Source: Pseudomonadota bacterium (GTDB lineage: Bacteria > Pseudomonadota > Gammaproteobacteria > Steroidobacterales > Steroidobacteraceae). From it: DNA of 64,000 bases. The position numbers and the translations under genes were made by a program. Shown here in pieces: positions 1-9,495 of this stretch. Under the pieces are notes generated by a model. It made no database searches. It was given only the letters and a program-made list of their open reading frames with translations, and was not told the DNA's origin. Location of the stretch: contig JAJZDX010000002.1 of the NCBI GenBank assembly GCA_021805865.1, positions 62,001-126,000 of the forward strand, written 5' to 3'. Position 1 is the first letter of the stretch, and each line of letters opens with the position of its first letter.

Positions 1-58
1 CCGACCGAATATGAACTGCCGCCGGGCCCCCGTCAAATCGAGGCGGCAGGGGGACTTC

Positions 59-1063
59 TCAGCCGGACCAGACCCGCTTGAGGTAGTTGACCATCAGTGC
101 GCGCATGGAGGACATGGGGTCGGCGGTTGCGGCGAAGATGGGCGGACGGCGCCTGAGCAGCCGCCAGTTCTCGCTGCGCAGCACTTGGCGCAGGAAGGCG
201 ATATTGCGGTCGATGGCCTCCATGTAGGGATTGCGGCCGCCGTAGAGGATCTCCAGGTACCGATAGGCCGAGCGGAACTCCCCGTCCAGGCGCTTCCTGC
301 GGGTTTCCGCGGCGAAACCCGGGGTCTGGCGCAGCAGATCGAGGCCCGAGGCGTATCGGACCTGCCGATCGCCGGTGGACGAGACCGGCAGCGCCACCCC
401 GCCGAGGACGAACTCGGCATACAGCCGGTCGCGGCACTTCTCCAGGTAACAGCGGTCGGCCATCTGGGCGATCATGTCCGCCGTGCCGAGCAGGTGCCCG
501 ACGGCGATGTCGCGTGGATCGCTGAGTCGTGCCTCGATCTGGGCGCCCGGCAGCTCGTAGCCTGTGAAGTGAATGATCTCCCGCGCCACCGCCACCCAGC
601 GACCCAGGCCGACCACCGGCAGGAACTCCTCAAGGAAGCGCGCTCCTCTCGACACGTGCACGAGGGTGAATTCCGCGCCGTTGCGCGACTCGGGCTCGTC
701 GGTGCGGCGCAGGTAGCCTACATCGTGAAAGAGCCCGGTGATGAGGCCCGCCACCGCCCGCTCCCCGCCCAGGCGATCACGCGGCTCGGCCTGGCGCTCG
801 TAGCCCACCAGCAGCCGGGCCAGTGCGAGCGTGATGTCGAGCGTGTGCTGGCGGTCGTGGTAGACCGTGTCCACACCGTGATAGCCCGGGATCTTGCCGG
901 CGAACAGCAGCTCGAAGTGCTCGAAAGAGCGTTGCAGCGGCGACAGCGAGGTTTGGGGCCACGTGGACCGGAACAGCGCTTCGACGGCCTCGCGTACCGC
1001 GGAGGGGGAGCTTACCTGGACGGTATCGGTGACGTCGTAATCACTACGCCGGTCATTGGTCAT
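59..1063 (-). CDS. HD-domain metal-dependent phosphohydrolase
   Basis: A cytosolic protein of 334 residues with an HD-type phosphohydrolase signature: an early His cluster in YHDRQHTLD, then LFHDVGY with the paired His-Asp, then a later His in IIHFTGYE. HD proteins use these residues to bind metal and hydrolyse phosphomono- or diesters. The substrate cannot be read from sequence. The start is placed at the Met of MTNDRRSDYD because upstream in-frame sequence is antisense to prlC and reads as low-complexity Arg/Pro/Ser. It lies downstream of prlC on the same strand, but a long hairpin separates them, so it is probably its own transcript. HD family assignment is firm; the role is unknown. Confidence 0.8.
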   Translation of the reverse strand: MTNDRRSDYDVTDTVQVSSPSAVREAVEALFRSTWPQTSLSPLQRSFEHFELLFAGKIPGYHGVDTVYHDRQHTLDITLALARLLVGYERQAEPRDRLGGERAVAGLITGLFHDVGYLRRTDEPESRNGAEFTLVHVSRGARFLEEFLPVVGLGRWVAVAREIIHFTGYELPGAQIEARLSDPRDIAVGHLLGTADMIAQMADRCYLEKCRDRLYAEFVLGGVALPVSSTGDRQVRYASGLDLLRQTPGFAAETRRKRLDGEFRSAYRYLEILYGGRNPYMEAIDRNIAFLRQVLRSENWRLLRRRPPIFAATADPMSSMRALMVNYLKRVWSG

Positions 1064-1180
1064 TCTGTCACGCGGAAGGCAGGGCGGGCGGTCCGCACCC
1101 CAGAGTGATTTGAAGCACTCTAATTGGAGCTCGATCCGAAATCCGAGAGCCGCCGCGCATTTTTCATGGGCTGCGTGCAG

Positions 1181-1235
1181 GACATGCGGGGCTCGCCCAG
1201 GGCGAGCCCCGTATGTCAAACGGCGCAAAGCGCCG
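1181..1235. terminator. Two adjacent GC-rich hairpins between prlC and the HD gene
   Basis: Positions 1181-1217 form a near-perfect hairpin: GACAT, then CGGGGCTCGCC, a 3-nt CAG loop, then GGCGAGCCCCG and ATGTC, with one G-T wobble in a stem of about 17 bp. A second hairpin at 1221-1235 pairs CGGCGC with GCGCCG across an AAA loop. They sit between the stop of prlC (1269) and the start of the HD gene (1063), both on the minus strand. No run of T follows, so they are either a factor-assisted transcription end or an mRNA-stabilising element. Confidence 0.45.
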
Positions 1236-1268
1236 GGAGAAGCTGAGATCGGAGGACGGGGGGGTGAA

Positions 1269-3305
1269 TCAAGTGGCGGGGTCGCCGGGGGTGGGAATGC
1301 CGTGTTGCGCGAGCAGTGCCTGAACCTGCGGCGGGCGGCCGCGAAAGTCCACGAACGCCTCCATCGCATCCCGGCTGCCGCCCCGGGACAGAATGGCGTC
1401 GAGGTACCGCCTCGCCGTGGTCCGATCGAACACGCCGTGCTCCTCGAACGCCGAGAAGGCGTCCGCCGCCAGCACTTCGGCCCACTTGTAGCTGTAATAG
1501 CCCGCCGCGTAGCCGCCCGCGAACACATGCCCGAAGCTCATGGGGAAGCGGTTCCACTGCGGCACCGGCACCACCGCGACCTGGCGCTGCACCTCCTGCA
1601 GGAGTGTCAGGACGCGGCCGCCCCGCTGCGGGTCGTATTCGGCGTGCAGCCGGAAGTCGAACAGCGCGAACTGCAGCTGGCGCACCATCTGCAATCCGGC
1701 ATGAAAGCTTCGCGTGGCGCGCAGGCGCCGCTGCACCTCGGGCGGCAGCGGCTCCCCGCTCTGGAAATGGCCCGAGATCCGGCCGAGCACTTCCGGGTGC
1801 CAGGCGTAGTTCTCCATGAATTGGCTCGGCAGCTCCACGGCATCCCAGGGCACGCCGTTGATGCCGGCCAGGCTGGGGTAGTCCACCTTCGTGAGCAGGT
1901 GATGCAGGCCATGGCCGAACTCATGGAACAGAGTGAGCACATCATCGTGCGTCAGCAGCGCCGGGCGATCCTCCCCGGGCGGCAGCACATTCAGCACCAG
2001 GTAGGCCACCGGCCGGGTGTCCCCGGAGGGGAGGTGCTTGCGCCCGACGCACTCGTCCATCCACGCGCCGCTGCGTTTGTGGGCGCGCGCGTAGGCGTCG
2101 AGGTAGAAGCTGCCGACGGGCCGGCCGCTGGCGCTCTCGATCTCGAAGAAGCGCACGTCAGGGTGCCAGACCGGGGCGCCGGCGCGCTCCCGGATGCGCA
2201 CGCCGAAGAGCCGCTCGGCCACCTCGAACAGGCCCGAAAGCACCCGCGGCAGCGGGAAGTACGGACGCAGCTCCTCCTGCGAGATGGCGTGGCGCTGCTG
2301 CTGCAGCCGCTCGGCGTAGAACGGGACATCCCACGCCGAAAGCTCACGGCCGGCGAAGGAGCGCAACTCGTCGAATTCCCGCATCGCCGTGGGGCGGGAG
2401 GCGCGCGCGAGCTCCTCGAGGAATGTCATCACTTCTTCGCCGCTGCGCGCCATGCGCTTGACGAGCGCGTACTCGGCGAAGTTGCCGAAGCCGAGGATCC
2501 GCGCGGCCTCGTGCCGCTTGCGCAGGATCTGCTCCATCACCGGCGCGTTGTCCCAGCGGCCTGCCTGAGGACCCTGGTCCGAGGCGCGCGTGCTCCAGGC
2601 TTCGTAGAAGCCGCGCCGCAGCTCGGCGGATTCCGCGTCCGTCACCACCGCGACATAGGTCGGCTGATCAAGTGTCAGTATCCAGCCCTCGAGGCGCTGC
2701 TCGTGGGCGCGGCGGCGCGCCTGGTCGATGAGCACCTCGTTCAGGCCGCGCAGCTGTCCGGCATCGGTGAGGTGACGGCTCCAGGCGTTGGTTGCGTCCA
2801 GCACGTTTTCCTCGAACTTCGCCTGCAGCTGCGTGAGCTCCAGCATCACGGCCTTGAAGCGCTGCTTGTCTCCGCCGGGCAGCCCCACGCCCGCGAGGGT
2901 GAAATCCTGCAGCGCGTTCCCGATCACCCGGTGCCGCACCGGATCGAGCGTTCCGCTCTCGCTCTGCTCGATGGCGCGGTAGGCCCGGTACAGCGGCTCG
3001 TTCTGCGCCAGATCGGTCTGATAGGCCGAGAGCAGCGGCAGGCAGGCGTTGTAGGCATTGCGCAGCGCCTGGGAGTTGAGCACGGCGTTGAGATGGCTTA
3101 CCGGAGACCAGCGGCGCGCCACCCGGTGCTGCAGCTCCTCGAGCGGCTCGATCACCGTGGCGAAGGTCGGCGGATCGCAGGCCGCGATCTCATCGATGCG
3201 CGTGCGTGCATCGGCGAGCACCGCATGGATGGCGGGCTCGACGTGCTCGGGCCGGATCCGGGGGAAGGGGGGCAGCGGCTCGTCGCAGAGCAGGGGGTTG
3301 TCCAT
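1269..3305 (-). CDS. prlC: Oligopeptidase A (M3 family metallopeptidase)
   Basis: A cytoplasmic zinc oligopeptidase that degrades short peptides, including signal-peptide fragments after secretion. The 678-residue length is normal for PrlC/OpdA. The zinc site is visible as HEFGHGLHHLL (HExxH motif) at about residue 460, followed by a conserved Glu-containing segment. The N terminus (MDNPLLCDEPLPPFPRIRPEHVEPAI) is typical of the family. It is first in a block of minus-strand housekeeping genes reading away from gor, with a 114-bp gap to the gor stop. Nothing is missing from the catalytic core. Confidence 0.95.
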   Translation of the reverse strand: MDNPLLCDEPLPPFPRIRPEHVEPAIHAVLADARTRIDEIAACDPPTFATVIEPLEELQHRVARRWSPVSHLNAVLNSQALRNAYNACLPLLSAYQTDLAQNEPLYRAYRAIEQSESGTLDPVRHRVIGNALQDFTLAGVGLPGGDKQRFKAVMLELTQLQAKFEENVLDATNAWSRHLTDAGQLRGLNEVLIDQARRRAHEQRLEGWILTLDQPTYVAVVTDAESAELRRGFYEAWSTRASDQGPQAGRWDNAPVMEQILRKRHEAARILGFGNFAEYALVKRMARSGEEVMTFLEELARASRPTAMREFDELRSFAGRELSAWDVPFYAERLQQQRHAISQEELRPYFPLPRVLSGLFEVAERLFGVRIRERAGAPVWHPDVRFFEIESASGRPVGSFYLDAYARAHKRSGAWMDECVGRKHLPSGDTRPVAYLVLNVLPPGEDRPALLTHDDVLTLFHEFGHGLHHLLTKVDYPSLAGINGVPWDAVELPSQFMENYAWHPEVLGRISGHFQSGEPLPPEVQRRLRATRSFHAGLQMVRQLQFALFDFRLHAEYDPQRGGRVLTLLQEVQRQVAVVPVPQWNRFPMSFGHVFAGGYAAGYYSYKWAEVLAADAFSAFEEHGVFDRTTARRYLDAILSRGGSRDAMEAFVDFRGRPPQVQALLAQHGIPTPGDPAT

Positions 3306-3419
3306 GGCGGGCTATTCTGCCCGAGCCGCAGGCCCGGCGCATGTCCGGGTCCGGCGCCCGCTTCGGTCGCAAATTCCTCAAGATCGCTCAACGAGGGCGC
3401 GGGTCGCCGGCGCTCCCCA

Positions 3420-4766
3420 TCACCTCATGGTGACCAGCTCCTCGGCGGAGGTGGGGTGGATGGCCACGGTGTCATCGAACTCGGCCTTGGTCGCGCCCAT
3501 GCGCACCGCCACGGCGAAGCCCTGCATCATCTCGTCGGCTCCCGGACCGATGACGTGTATGCCCACCACGCGTTTCTCGGGCCCGACGGTCACCAGCTTC
3601 ATGTCGCAGCGCGGCTTGCGGGAGGTGAGCTGGTGGTACATGGGCACGAAGCCGGACTTGAACACGGTCACGTTGTCATCGCCGTAGTCTTCCCGCGCGG
3701 CCCTTTCCGTCAGCCCGACGGTGCCGATGGGCGGATGGCCGAACACGACCGTGGGGATGTTGTGATAGTCGAGATGCCGGTCGGCCTTGCCGCCGAACAG
3801 CCGATCGCTCAAGCGACGGCCGGCGGCGATGGCGACCGGTGTCAGCTGCGCCCGGCCGGTGACATCGCCGATGGCGTAGATGCCGGCGGTGCCCGTGACC
3901 TGATACTTGTCGGTCGTGATGAATCCGTCAGCGTCGCATGCGACGCCGGCGCGCGTCAGGTCCAGATCGCTCACCGCGCTGACGCGCCCGACGGCCCACA
4001 ATACACAGTCGAACGGGCCCAGGTGCCGGCCATCGCCGGTCGCGAGCCGAAGACCATGCGCCTCGCGCGCAAGCTCCTGCGGGACGGCGTGGGTGTCGAT
4101 CCTCACGCCCTCTTCGCCGAGGATCCTCAGCATCGATTCCCCGAGCATGGCGTCGAATTGCTTCAGCGCGGCGCCGGTGCGCAGAACCAGGCTCACCTCG
4201 GAGCCGAGCGCGGCGAAAATGCCCGCAAGCTCGACCGCGATGTAGCCGCTGCCGACCACGGCCACACGGCGAGGCCGCTCGGTCAGCTCGAAGAACCCGT
4301 CGGAGGTGATGCCGAGGCCGGAGCCTGCAATGTCCGGTATGACCGGCCGGCCGCCGGTGGCGATGATGATGTGGGGGGCGCAGAGCCGGGTGTCTCCCAC
4401 CGCGACGGTGCGGCGGTCGAGGAAGCGCGCCCGGCCGCGCAGGAGCGTGATGCCGCGTCTGGCGAGGTTGGTCTCGTAGATGCCGTTGAGCCTGAGGATG
4501 TAGGCATCGCGTGTTTCCTTCAGCCGACTCCAGTCGTGCGCGCCGGCCGGCACCTCGAAGCCATAGCCGGCCGCATCGCGCAGTCCCTCGGCCAGATCGG
4601 CCGCGTACCACATGACCTTCTTTGGCACGCAGCCGACGTTGACGCAGGTGCCGCCGAGCCGGTGTGATTCCGCCACGGCCACCCGTGCGCCATATTCCGC
4701 GGCGCGCTGGGCCGCCGCCAGTCCGCCGCTGCCCCCGCCGATCACGATCAGATCGAATTCGCTCAT
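3420..4766 (-). CDS. gor: Glutathione-disulfide reductase
   Basis: A 448-residue FAD flavoenzyme that reduces oxidised glutathione with NADPH in the cytosol. The FAD-binding [14 protein letters not shown] motif lies at the N terminus. The redox-active disulfide is [13 protein letters not shown]. The NAD(P)-binding motif [13 protein letters not shown] follows, and the C-terminal interface carries the catalytic HPTSAEELV. Length and motif order match bacterial Gor rather than lipoamide dehydrogenase or mercuric reductase. It lies between topA and prlC on the same strand, 45 bp from the topA stop. Confidence 0.93.
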   Translation of the reverse strand: MSEFDLIVIGGGSGGLAAAQRAAEYGARVAVAESHRLGGTCVNVGCVPKKVMWYAADLAEGLRDAAGYGFEVPAGAHDWSRLKETRDAYILRLNGIYETNLARRGITLLRGRARFLDRRTVAVGDTRLCAPHIIIATGGRPVIPDIAGSGLGITSDGFFELTERPRRVAVVGSGYIAVELAGIFAALGSEVSLVLRTGAALKQFDAMLGESMLRILGEEGVRIDTHAVPQELAREAHGLRLATGDGRHLGPFDCVLWAVGRVSAVSDLDLTRAGVACDADGFITTDKYQVTGTAGIYAIGDVTGRAQLTPVAIAAGRRLSDRLFGGKADRHLDYHNIPTVVFGHPPIGTVGLTERAAREDYGDDNVTVFKSGFVPMYHQLTSRKPRCDMKLVTVGPEKRVVGIHVIGPGADEMMQGFAVAVRMGATKAEFDDTVAIHPTSAEELVTMR

Positions 4767-4811
4767 GGCTCCATTCCAGCGCGCCCGTTTCGGCCCGGCC
4801 GCCGCGCCGGG

Positions 4812-7406
4812 CTACTTCGCGGCGCGCTTGCGTCCTGGTGAGGCTTTGCGCGCGGCTGCGCGCTGTGCGGTTTTGGCGCGCTTCTTCGGTGCCGCGGCCG
4901 CTCCTCGCTTGGGCGCCGGCGCGCTCTGCACGGTCCGCCTCGCCGGCGTCTTCTTGGCGCGTGCCGCGGCGCGAACACCGGCAGTGGTCTGCTTGCCGCG
5001 CACCGCCGCCGGGACCGGCGGGGTCTCGGGGGCCGGTGCCGATGCGGAAGTCTTCGCCGCAACGCGCTTGCCGCGGGCGAATCTGCCGCGGCGCACGGGT
5101 GCCTGCGCCAGAAGCTCCCGGCATTCCTCCAGCGTCATGGACTTCGGATCGCGGCCCTTGGGGATCTTCGCGTTCTTGACCTTGTCGGTGATGTAGGGAC
5201 CGTAGCGGCCGTTCAGCACCTGAATGGCGTCGACACCGAAGTCGGCAATGATGCGCTTGGCGTCGGCCTCCTGCTTCAGGCGGATGACCTCCAGCGCCCT
5301 CTCCAGGGTGACGGTATAAGGGTCGTCCTCCTTCAACGATACGTACTTGCTGCCGTACTTCAGGTACGGGCCGAAGCGGCCGATGTTGGCGATGATGATC
5401 TCGCCCTCGGCGTTCTCGCCGAGCGTGCGCGGCAGCTTGAAGAGCTCGAGCGCCTCCGCGAGTCCGATCGAATCCATCTTCTGCCCCGGCCGCAGGCCGG
5501 CGAACTTCGGCTTCTCGGCATCGTCCTTGGTGCCGATTTGCACGAACGGGCCGAATCGGCCCATGCGCACGGTGATCGGCTTGCCGCTCACCGGGTCGGT
5601 GCCGAGCTCGCGCGCCTGCGCGACCTGCTCGCGCGTGACGGTTTTCTCGGTGTGCTCGACCTGGTGGATGAAGGGCTTCCAGAACTTCTCGAGCGGAGTG
5701 GTCCAGACCTCCTCGCCGCGCGAGACGGCGTCGAGCTCGTCCTCCATCGCAGCCGTGAAGCCGTACTCCACGTAGCGGTGGAAATGCTCGGTCAGGAACC
5801 GGTTGACGATCTTGCCGATGTCGGTGGGAATGAAGCGCCGGTTGTCCATCTCGACATATTCTCGGTCCTGCAGGGTCGAGATGATGGTGGCATAGGTCGA
5901 GGGGCGGCCGATACCGTGCTCCTCCAGCGCCTTGACGAGCGAGGCCTCGCTGTAGCGAGGCGGCGGCTCGGTGAAGTGCTGATCGGCGTGCAGCGCCACC
6001 AGGTCGACCGGATCGCCCTCCCGCAGCGGTGGCAACGCGTGATCGTCCTCGTCCGCCTTCGCATCGTCCGTGCCTTCCTGGTAGACCGAGATATAACCGG
6101 GTTTCACCAGCGTCGAGCCGGTGGCGCGCAGCACGTGGCGCTCGGGCGAATCGGGGCCCGCCACCATGTCGGCCGCGACGGTGTCGAACACCGCCACCGC
6201 CATCTGCGAGGCGACGGCCCGCTTCCAGATGAGCGAGTACAGCCTGTACAGGTCATTGTCGATCTTGCTCTCGAGGTCCGCGGGCGTGATCGCCGCGGAG
6301 GTCGGGCGGATCGCCTCGTGCGCCTCCTGGGCGTTCTTCGACTTGGTTTTGAAGATACGCGGCTCCTCGGCCACCTCGTCCTGTCCGTACAGGCGTGCGG
6401 CCACCTCGCGGATCTCGCGCACGGCCTCGGCCGCCAGGTTGACCGAGTCGGTGCGCATGTAGGTGATCAGGCCGATGTTGCCCTCGCCCAGATCGACGCC
6501 TTCGTAGAGCTGCTGCGCGAGGCGCATGGTGCGCCGGGCATTGAAGCCGAGCTTGCGCGCCGCCTCCTGCTGCAGCGTGGAGGTGGTAAAGGGCGGGGCG
6601 GGCGTGCGCCGCCGCTGCTTGCGCTCCACGGACAGCACCCGCAGCCGGCCCGGCGCGCGGCCGCCGGCTGCCTCCAGGGCGGCGTTCCCGATGGCGCGCT
6701 CCACCTCGCGAGCCTGGGTCTCGTTGGTGAAGGAGAACTGCTCCACCTTGCCGCCGCGGTACTCGAGCAGTCTCAGCGGGAACGGCGCAGCGCTCGCGAC
6801 GGCCCCCTGCCCCTCGAGCGTCCAGTATTCCCGGGCGACGAAGGCCTCGATCTCGGCCTCGCGCTCGCAGATCATGCGCAGCGCCGGGCTCTGCACCCGG
6901 CCGGCGGACAGGCCGCGCCGGACCTTCTTCCACAGCAGGGGAGAGAGGTTGAAGCCCACCAGGTAATCGAGCGCCCGACGCGCCTGCTGCGCGTTGACCA
7001 GATCGAGCGACAGGTCCCGAGGCTGGGCGACCGCCTCGCGGATCGCGTTGCGCGTGATCTCGTAGAAAGCCACGCGATGGACGGCCTTGCCGTCGAGATC
7101 GCCGCGGGCCTTGAGGATTTCCCTCAGGTGCCAGGCGATGGCCTCGCCTTCGCGGTCCGGGTCGGTCGCCAGGTAGAGCGCCTTCGATTTCTTGAGCCCC
7201 CGCGCGATGCTCTCAATGTGGCGCTCGTTCTTCTCGAGCACCCGGTATTGCATGCTGTAGCCGTGATCGGGGTCCACCGCTCCTTCCTTGGGGATGAGGT
7301 CGCGGACATGGCCGTAGGAGGCCAGCACTTCGAAGTCCTTGCCCAGGTATTTCTTGATGGTCTTCGCCTTGGCGGGCGATTCAACGACGACCAGGTTTTC
7401 AGCCAT
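4812..7406 (-). CDS. topA: DNA topoisomerase I
   Basis: A type IA topoisomerase of 864 residues that relaxes negative supercoils. It starts with the Toprim fold (LVVVESPAKAKTIKKYLG, and DPDREGEAI for metal binding). The active-site Tyr lies in the TYMRTDSVNL region. The C terminus has repeated GRFGPY-type topoisomerase C-terminal modules in place of obvious four-Cys zinc ribbons. It ends in a ~90-residue Lys/Arg/Ala-rich tail from about residue 775, probably a nonspecific DNA-binding extension. It follows dprA by 21 bp on the same strand, the common dprA-topA order of related gammaproteobacteria. Confidence 0.95.
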   Translation of the reverse strand: MAENLVVVESPAKAKTIKKYLGKDFEVLASYGHVRDLIPKEGAVDPDHGYSMQYRVLEKNERHIESIARGLKKSKALYLATDPDREGEAIAWHLREILKARGDLDGKAVHRVAFYEITRNAIREAVAQPRDLSLDLVNAQQARRALDYLVGFNLSPLLWKKVRRGLSAGRVQSPALRMICEREAEIEAFVAREYWTLEGQGAVASAAPFPLRLLEYRGGKVEQFSFTNETQAREVERAIGNAALEAAGGRAPGRLRVLSVERKQRRRTPAPPFTTSTLQQEAARKLGFNARRTMRLAQQLYEGVDLGEGNIGLITYMRTDSVNLAAEAVREIREVAARLYGQDEVAEEPRIFKTKSKNAQEAHEAIRPTSAAITPADLESKIDNDLYRLYSLIWKRAVASQMAVAVFDTVAADMVAGPDSPERHVLRATGSTLVKPGYISVYQEGTDDAKADEDDHALPPLREGDPVDLVALHADQHFTEPPPRYSEASLVKALEEHGIGRPSTYATIISTLQDREYVEMDNRRFIPTDIGKIVNRFLTEHFHRYVEYGFTAAMEDELDAVSRGEEVWTTPLEKFWKPFIHQVEHTEKTVTREQVAQARELGTDPVSGKPITVRMGRFGPFVQIGTKDDAEKPKFAGLRPGQKMDSIGLAEALELFKLPRTLGENAEGEIIIANIGRFGPYLKYGSKYVSLKEDDPYTVTLERALEVIRLKQEADAKRIIADFGVDAIQVLNGRYGPYITDKVKNAKIPKGRDPKSMTLEECRELLAQAPVRRGRFARGKRVAAKTSASAPAPETPPVPAAVRGKQTTAGVRAAARAKKTPARRTVQSAPAPKRGAAAAPKKRAKTAQRAAARKASPGRKRAAK

Positions 7407-7427
7407 GTCTCGCTGGGGATCCTGTAT

Positions 7428-8525
7428 TCAGCGGTCGGTCCCGAGCCGGCCATACCGGCCGCCGGGGTACGGGGAGACGCGCCCCTGCAGCTCGAGAATC
7501 AGCAACATTGAGGCGATTGACTCGCCGGACAAGCCTGAGCGGGCCGCCAGGGTATCGAGCGTCACGGGTTCAAAGTCGAGCGCATCTAACAGCATTTCAT
7601 AATCCTTGTCCAATGGGGCGGCCGCCGGCGCACCGGGTGGATCGGTCATAAGAATTTGATTTTTTAGAGAAAAATGGATCTCCGGCAGCACCTCTGCCGG
7701 AGTCTCGACCAGATGCGCGCCGTCACGGATCAATTTGTGGCAGCCGCGTGACAGGGGGCTGCGGATGGGGCCGGGGATCGCGAACACCTCCCGGCCCTGT
7801 TCCCCGGCCCAGCGGGCTGTGATCAGCGAGCCGCTTTCCGCGGCTGCCTCGACGACCAGCGTGCCCAGCGCGAGTCCGCTGATGATGCGGTTGCGGCGCG
7901 GAAAGTTCTGCCGCGCGGGACGCGTCCGGGGCGGGAACTCCGACACCAGCGCGCCGCGGTCCCGGATGCGCCGGGCGAGGTTGGCGTTCTCCGGCGGGTA
8001 GATTCGGTCCAGCCCGCTGCCGAGCACCGCGATCGTGTCCCCGGCCTCGAGCGCCCCTTCGTGGCTGGCCGCATCGATGCCCGTCGCCAGGCCGCTGGTG
8101 ATCGTGAGGCCCCAGCGCGCCAGCGTGGCGGCGAATTCCCGCGCGATGCTCCGTCCGCCGGGAGTGGGGCTGCGCGAGCCCACCATGGCGAGCTGCGGGG
8201 CCATGAGTGCCTGCACCGATCCGAGCACGTACAATGCCGCTGGCGCGTCTCGTATGGCGGCGAGCTGGAATGGATAGGCCTCATCGATGCAGAGGAGGAC
8301 CTGCGCCCCGCTGGCCGCGCACCAGTCCAAGTCCGCGCGTAGCGCCGTCTGATCGGGCACCGTCAGGGATTGCCGCACAGCCGGCGGCAAGTCCACACGG
8401 GCAATGACCGCCGGATCGCACAGCCGCTCGAGATCGCCGCCTGCCTCGCGGGCGAGCCGGCGGAGGTGATCGGCGGTCAGACCGGAAACCCGCGCAAGCC
8501 TGGCGCACATGGACATTTTGCTCAT
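7428..8525 (-). CDS. dprA: DNA-processing protein DprA
   Basis: DprA (Smf) loads RecA onto incoming single-stranded DNA during natural transformation. The Rossmann-like core is visible as VGSRSPTPGGRSIAREFA, SGLATGIDAASHEGAL, AVLGSGLDRIYPPEN and the Arg-rich FPRRNRIISGLALGTLVVEA. The C terminus (TLDTLAARSGLSGESIASMLLILELQGRV) is the usual winged-helix DprA extension. The start is set at MSKMSMCARL, giving 365 residues; further upstream in-frame codons enter the divergent promoter region toward rlmJ. It is probably cotranscribed with topA. Confidence 0.92.
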   Translation of the reverse strand: MSKMSMCARLARVSGLTADHLRRLAREAGGDLERLCDPAVIARVDLPPAVRQSLTVPDQTALRADLDWCAASGAQVLLCIDEAYPFQLAAIRDAPAALYVLGSVQALMAPQLAMVGSRSPTPGGRSIAREFAATLARWGLTITSGLATGIDAASHEGALEAGDTIAVLGSGLDRIYPPENANLARRIRDRGALVSEFPPRTRPARQNFPRRNRIISGLALGTLVVEAAAESGSLITARWAGEQGREVFAIPGPIRSPLSRGCHKLIRDGAHLVETPAEVLPEIHFSLKNQILMTDPPGAPAAAPLDKDYEMLLDALDFEPVTLDTLAARSGLSGESIASMLLILELQGRVSPYPGGRYGRLGTDR

Positions 8526-8620
8526 CGCCGATGAGCTTAAGTCCATGCGCGCTCGATGGGTCCCCCTCAAATGCGGTGCGAACACCCGGAAATGCGATCC
8601 TTTTGCTACCGTTGGCGCAA

Positions 8621-9463
8621 ATGAAATACCGCCATGCCCACCATGCCGGCAACTTCGCGGACGTCCACAAGCACGTAACACTGCTGGCGTTGCTCGCGGC
8701 GCTGAAACGCAAGGACAAGGGCTTTCTTTACCTGGAGACTCATGCCGGTCGCGGCGTGTACGATCTGTCCGACTCGGCGGCGGAGGCCGCCGCCGGCATC
8801 ATGCGACTTGCAAGCGACGGCTGTGTGGCCGAGGAGCTGCGCCACTACCTGGCTTGCGTCGCGCAGCTGCGCCGGCAGTGGAGCTCGGCGCGGCTGTACC
8901 CCGGTTCCCCCTGGCTGGCCGCAGGCGAGCTGCGGGCCCAGGATCGCGCGGTGCTGATCGAGCGGCTGCCCGCGCAGGCGCGGGCATTGGAAAAGTCGCT
9001 GGCGGCGCTCTGCGGGCAACGCCGCATCCGTATCGACAGCGGCGATGGGTTCGAGCAGATGCGTGCGGCGCTGCCGCCGCCCGAGCGGCGCGGACTCGTC
9101 TTCATCGATCCTCCCTACGAGGAGAGCCGGCGGGACCTGGAGCGCGTGCGGACCGCCTGCTGCGACGCGCTGCGCCGCTTCCCCACGGGAGTGCTTGCAA
9201 TCTGGTATCCCATCAAGGACGAGCGCACAGGCGCCGGCTGGCAGGCGGGACTTGCCCGCGACATCGGCAGGGAAGTGCTGCTGGGCGAATTGTGGCTCTA
9301 TCCGCGCGATTCGCGAGTCGCACTCAACGGCTCGGGCATGCTGATCGTCAATCCCCCCTACCGGATGGAGGAAGGCATGGGATCGTGGTTGGCGGAGCTG
9401 CACCGGCACCTCGATGCCGGACACGGCGGCGGTACGGCGATTCGCCGTGTCGCGCCGGGGTGA
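8621..9463 (+). CDS. rlmJ: 23S rRNA (adenine-2030-N6)-methyltransferase
   Basis: A 280-residue S-adenosylmethionine-dependent rRNA methyltransferase that modifies A2030 of 23S rRNA. The N terminus MKYRHAHHAGNFADVHKH is a hallmark of RlmJ. The catalytic motif FIDPPYE is present, with YLETHAGRG in the SAM-binding region. It is divergent from dprA across 95 bp that must hold both promoters. aroE starts 33 bp downstream on the same strand, so the two may be cotranscribed. Confidence 0.93.
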   Translation: MKYRHAHHAGNFADVHKHVTLLALLAALKRKDKGFLYLETHAGRGVYDLSDSAAEAAAGIMRLASDGCVAEELRHYLACVAQLRRQWSSARLYPGSPWLAAGELRAQDRAVLIERLPAQARALEKSLAALCGQRRIRIDSGDGFEQMRAALPPPERRGLVFIDPPYEESRRDLERVRTACCDALRRFPTGVLAIWYPIKDERTGAGWQAGLARDIGREVLLGELWLYPRDSRVALNGSGMLIVNPPYRMEEGMGSWLAELHRHLDAGHGGGTAIRRVAPG

Positions 9464-9495
9464 CAGGCCCGCTCGCCAGGCGCAGAATCGATGCC

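Noticed and set aside
1056-4667. A 1,203-codon plus-strand open frame
   Set aside because: Antisense to prlC and gor; high GC leaves few stops, and the composition is Arg/His/Ala-rich with no family.
5538-7511. A 657-codon plus-strand open frame
   Set aside because: Antisense shadow of topA.
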